A stretch of 64,000 bases of DNA. It comes from Anthracocystis setariae (Eukaryota; Basidiomycota; Ustilaginomycetes; Ustilaginales; Ustilaginaceae). Shown here one piece after another: positions 61,319 to 64,000 of this stretch. The notes under the pieces are model-generated. The model saw nothing but the letters and a program-made list of their open reading frames with translations. It ran no database searches and was not told the origin of the DNA. Numbering within the stretch: the first letter of the stretch is position 1; the number at the start of each line of letters is the position of its first letter. Both the position numbers and the translations under genes were made by a program. Where the stretch lies: NCBI GenBank assembly GCA_928724745.1, contig CAKMXJ010000004.1, positions 496,001 through 560,000 on the forward strand. The letters are read 5' to 3'.

Positions 61319-63034
61319 ATGGCAAAGATGGCGACCACAATCCCACTCAAAGTCAAGCACAATGGAAAGCTTCATGAAATCACACTCGACACATCGGCGC
61401 CGGCCACCGCTTTCAAACAGGCGATCTACGAAAAGACCGGTGTTCCTGCTGACCGTATGAAGGTCATGGTCAAGGGTGGCATGCTCAAGGACGATGCGGA
61501 CCTGACCAAGATCGGCGCCAAGCCCGGCATCACTTTCATGGTGATCGGTACTGCCGGCGAACTACCCAAGGCTCCCGAGGGTCCGATCACTTTTATCGAA
61601 GACATGACCGACTCGGAACTTGCGCTCGCCACCAAGAGCAGAGTCGGTCTCACCAATCTGGGTAACACGTGCTATCTCAACTCGACACTGCAGGTGCTCA
61701 GGGCGATTCCCGAGCTTCAGACTGCGCTTGGCAAGTTTGAAGGTGGCGTTGGTGGACCCGATGGCGAGAGGAACCTGACGGCTGCGCTCAGAGATCTGTA
61801 CAAGAATCTGTCGCAGACTACCGAATCGTTCCCTCCCTTCGCATTCTTGACCATCTTGAGGCAGGTCGCACCGCAATTCGCAGAAATGTCCAGGGAGGGC
61901 CACAGCTTTGCTCAGCAAGACGCCGAAGAGGTCTGGGTGAGGATTATCCAGGCTCTTCAGAACTCTCTACACGGACTCTCCGCTGTGGACGCAACTGAGG
62001 CTCAGGCCGACAACTCTCGCAAGTTCGTCGAGCAATTCATGACCGGGCATATGGTCATTAAGCGTTCCACTGCCGAGGCACCCGACGAGACGCCTTCGAT
62101 GTCCAAGGATCCATTCTCGATCCTTCAATGCAATATTTCATCTACGACCAACGAGATGACTTCCGGCATCCTTGATTCGCTCAATCAGCAGATCGAGAAA
62201 ACCTCGTCGACGCTCAACCGCACGGCTGTCTACGACGAGACTTCGCGCATCGATAGGCTACCTTCGTACCTTGCGACTCACTTTGTGCGCTTCTACTGGA
62301 GACGCGACATTAACAAGAAGACCAAGATCATGCGCAAGGTCAAGTTCCCCTTTGTACTGGATGCCACCCCTTTCCTGACGGACGAGCTGAAGGATAAGGT
62401 CAAGGAGACCAACTTGACGATCAAGCAGGTCGAGAAGGACAGGGACGAGCGCGCCAAGATTCGCAAGAGGGCCAAGGCGAGGAAGGTGGCAGAAGAGAAG
62501 GCGGCGAGGGAGGCGGAGAAGAGCGGTGCTGCCGCAGAGGACATTGCCATGACGGATGCGACCGAGGGCAAGGAGGGCGAAAAGAAGGAGGGCGATGCAG
62601 CGGAGAACTCGAGTGCGCAGCAGAACTTGGGTGTGGCGCTGTCGGAAGAGGAAGAGTTGGAACAGAGGCAGAAGGAGAGGGAGAAGATCGAGGCGACGAT
62701 CCACCCGAGTCTCAAGGAGGATGTCGGATGCAATGCGTCGGCGCTGTATGAGCTCGTTGGTGTGGTCACGCATAAGGGCGCTGCAGCCGATGCGGGCCAC
62801 TACATCAGCTGGGTTAGGAAGGATTTGGATGAGGAAACCACCGCCGAGATCACGGGTGACAACAAGGCCAAACGCAAGGCTGAGAAGCTCGACAAGACCG
62901 AGACGGATGAGGAATGGTACAAGTTCGACGACGATAAAGTGAGCGTTGTGGGAAGGGATAAGATCCAGGCGTTGGATGGAGGTGGAGAGGACAGTGTTGC
63001 TTACATCTTGCTGTACAGGTCCAAGAAACTGTGA
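61319..63034 (+). CDS. UBP6: Proteasome-associated deubiquitinase Ubp6 (USP14)
   Basis: Binds the Rpn1 subunit of the 26S proteasome and recycles ubiquitin from substrates. A single exon of 571 residues. The N-terminal ubiquitin-like domain (about 6-80) is followed by the USP fold. The Cys box is GLTNLGNTCYLNSTLQ with the catalytic Cys at residue 118, the same number as in yeast Ubp6. The His box is GVVTHKGAAADAGHYISW (His about 494), then a C-terminal WYKFDDDKVSVV. A Lys/Glu/Ala-rich insert (about 380-450) makes it longer than yeast (499) and human (494). A second ATG three codons downstream is a possible alternative start. Confidence 0.96.
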   Translation: MAKMATTIPLKVKHNGKLHEITLDTSAPATAFKQAIYEKTGVPADRMKVMVKGGMLKDDADLTKIGAKPGITFMVIGTAGELPKAPEGPITFIEDMTDSELALATKSRVGLTNLGNTCYLNSTLQVLRAIPELQTALGKFEGGVGGPDGERNLTAALRDLYKNLSQTTESFPPFAFLTILRQVAPQFAEMSREGHSFAQQDAEEVWVRIIQALQNSLHGLSAVDATEAQADNSRKFVEQFMTGHMVIKRSTAEAPDETPSMSKDPFSILQCNISSTTNEMTSGILDSLNQQIEKTSSTLNRTAVYDETSRIDRLPSYLATHFVRFYWRRDINKKTKIMRKVKFPFVLDATPFLTDELKDKVKETNLTIKQVEKDRDERAKIRKRAKARKVAEEKAAREAEKSGAAAEDIAMTDATEGKEGEKKEGDAAENSSAQQNLGVALSEEEELEQRQKEREKIEATIHPSLKEDVGCNASALYELVGVVTHKGAAADAGHYISWVRKDLDEETTAEITGDNKAKRKAEKLDKTETDEEWYKFDDDKVSVVGRDKIQALDGGGEDSVAYILLYRSKKL

Positions 63035-63479
63035 GATTTGGACAGACACGACGGAGCTCAATGTTATAACTCATTGATACAATTTACGTGTTTCGGGTTG
63101 ATTTGGTCTGGTCGTGTAAGTTGGATGAGGGAAGAAAGCGATGATGTTGATGCCGTAGATTATTGTTACCGATGATGATGATGATGGTGTTGATGAGCGG
63201 ACACAAATTTCTTGAAATGTTTCATCTTTGGTACTGACAAGGAAAGCTAAAATTAGTTTTCATTACCGAGATCCGACACCCAAAATTTTCCTTGGCTTGC
63301 CCTGCCTCTCGAAACCGCACCCTTCTCGATTCGTTGCGCTTGCTCTGTACATGATCACCATCTTAGCTATCCGCCTCGAACCTGACGACAGCTATACCAC
63401 TACACCGATCCACACGAGCACCGACTACGCTCTTGCCGAACAAACGTAAACCAAATCACGGGCGACTCGAAACTCCAAG
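63035..63479. other. Spacer between UBP6 and IMP3
   Basis: 445 bp; a GAT trinucleotide run at about 63172-63187. No gene seen. Confidence 0.4.
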
Positions 63480-64000
63480 ATGAGGCAACTCAAATTTCAC
63501 GAGCAAAAGCTGCTCAAGAAGCATGACTTCCTGGACTGGAAGCAGGACAACAACATGCGCGAGATCAAAGTCATGCGACGCTACCACATTCAAGATCGCG
63601 ATGACTATCACAAGTACAACAAACTCGTCGGCTCGCTCCGTCACCTCGCCCTACGTCTCTCCACACTGCCCGTGGCAGATCCGTTTAGGGGCAAACACGA
63701 ACAAGGCATGCTGGCAAAGCTTTACGATATGGGTCTGCTCGACACGGGTGCAAAGATGAGCGACATCACAAACAGACTCAACGTTTCCGCTTTCGCAAGA
63801 CGCAGGCTGCCCGTGGTTATGGTGCGGTTGAAGATGGCAGAGACGGTAGGTCAGGCAGTCAAGTATGTCGAGCAGGGTGAGGTCAGGGTGGGCCCAGATA
63901 CCGTGAGCGATCCAGCGTTTATGGTGACGAGAAATATGGAGGATTTCGTAACGTGGGTCGATACCAGCAGGATCAAGAGGGTGGTTGCGAGGTATAACGA
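63480..64000 (+). CDS. IMP3: U3 snoRNP protein Imp3, cut by the window end
   Basis: A component of the small-subunit processome that helps U3 snoRNA pair with pre-rRNA. The frame is open from ATG 63480 to the last base (173 codons, no stop). Yeast Imp3 has 183 residues, so only about ten codons should be missing. Starting blocks RQLKFHEQKLLKKHDFLDWK and HIQDRDDYHKYNKLVGSLR are family signatures. The S4-type RNA-binding fold follows (FARRRLPVVMVRLKMAETVGQAVKYVEQGEVRVG), then TRNMEDFVTWVD. It is a distant relative of the uS4 protein RPS9 in this same window. Confidence 0.95.
   Translation, partial: MRQLKFHEQKLLKKHDFLDWKQDNNMREIKVMRRYHIQDRDDYHKYNKLVGSLRHLALRLSTLPVADPFRGKHEQGMLAKLYDMGLLDTGAKMSDITNRLNVSAFARRRLPVVMVRLKMAETVGQAVKYVEQGEVRVGPDTVSDPAFMVTRNMEDFVTWVDTSRIKRVVARYN

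Noticed and set aside
63172..63187. GAT trinucleotide run as a regulatory element
   Set aside because: A simple short microsatellite in a 3' flank, with nothing to suggest a role.
1..64000. CRISPR array, rRNA operon, biosynthetic gene cluster or prokaryotic defence system
   Set aside because: No regularly spaced repeats, no rRNA-like sequence and no clustering of biosynthetic or defence enzymes. The genes are ordinary fungal nuclear genes.

Overview
This is a nuclear chromosome segment of a basidiomycete fungus, most likely a smut (Ustilaginomycotina, Ustilago/Sporisorium type). The signs are genes on both strands with mostly uninterrupted reading frames, a few short GT-AG introns, a 358-residue Hog1 kinase with a TGY loop, and an entirely eukaryotic gene set. 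The genus is an inference; nothing in the window proves it. I support 25 protein-coding genes, two of them cut by the window edges, plus one weak small secreted candidate and one candidate intronic snoRNA.

Layout. 0-0.7 kb: 3' end of a PIF/Harbinger-type transposase. 2.2-3.6 kb: phosphatidylserine decarboxylase. 4.6-7.7 kb: UPF1/IGHMBP2-type helicase with a probable mitochondrial presequence. 7.9-9.8 kb: a divergent pair, ATP synthase inhibitor IF1 and ATP synthase subunit h. 10.9-12.3 kb: eIF2 gamma. 12.6-15.4 kb: Syp1-like endocytic muniscin (minus). 17.7-19.0 kb: Hog1. 19.7-23.1 kb: secreted GH35 beta-galactosidase. 23.3-24.1 kb: Lsm7 (minus). 24.4-25.1 kb: unknown coiled-coil protein. 25.4-26.0 kb: RPS9 (minus). 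27.6-28.9 kb: RPL21. 30.3-31.8 kb: mitochondrial carrier. 32.0-33.8 kb: CCT6 (minus). 34.3-35.0 kb: SFT2. 37.0-38.6 kb: ARMT1/DUF89 phosphatase. 38.9-41.7 kb: MRD1 (minus). 42.3-46.4 kb: large unknown coiled-coil protein with APC/C degrons. 46.5-55.0 kb, a minus-strand run: mitochondrial IF2, NOC2, Rad51-paralogue-like ATPase. 57.6-60.6 kb: unknown 1001-residue protein. 61.3-63.0 kb: UBP6. 63.5 kb to the end: IMP3 (cut).

Themes. Ribosome production and translation are well represented (RPS9, RPL21, MRD1, NOC2, IMP3, eIF2 gamma, mitochondrial IF2). So are mitochondrial functions (IF1, ATP14, mtIF2, a carrier, the helicase). The genes are not an operon, but several share divergent promoters: IF1/ATP14, Syp1/HOG1, CCT6/SFT2 and MRD1/coiled-coil protein.

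Most interesting. (1) A candidate box C/D snoRNA in the MRD1 intron, with C, D' and D boxes closed by a 9-bp helix. (2) A cyclin-B-type destruction box plus a KEN box at the C-terminus of the unannotated 1381-residue coiled-coil protein. (3) The head-to-head IF1/ATP14 pair. (4) An 884-nt intron after a two-codon exon in RPL21. (5) A cluster of TACTGTA heptamers in the Syp1/HOG1 spacer. (6) Pentanucleotide repeats recurring in 5' flanks. No CRISPR array, rRNA gene, tRNA gene or prokaryote-type defence or biosynthetic cluster was seen.
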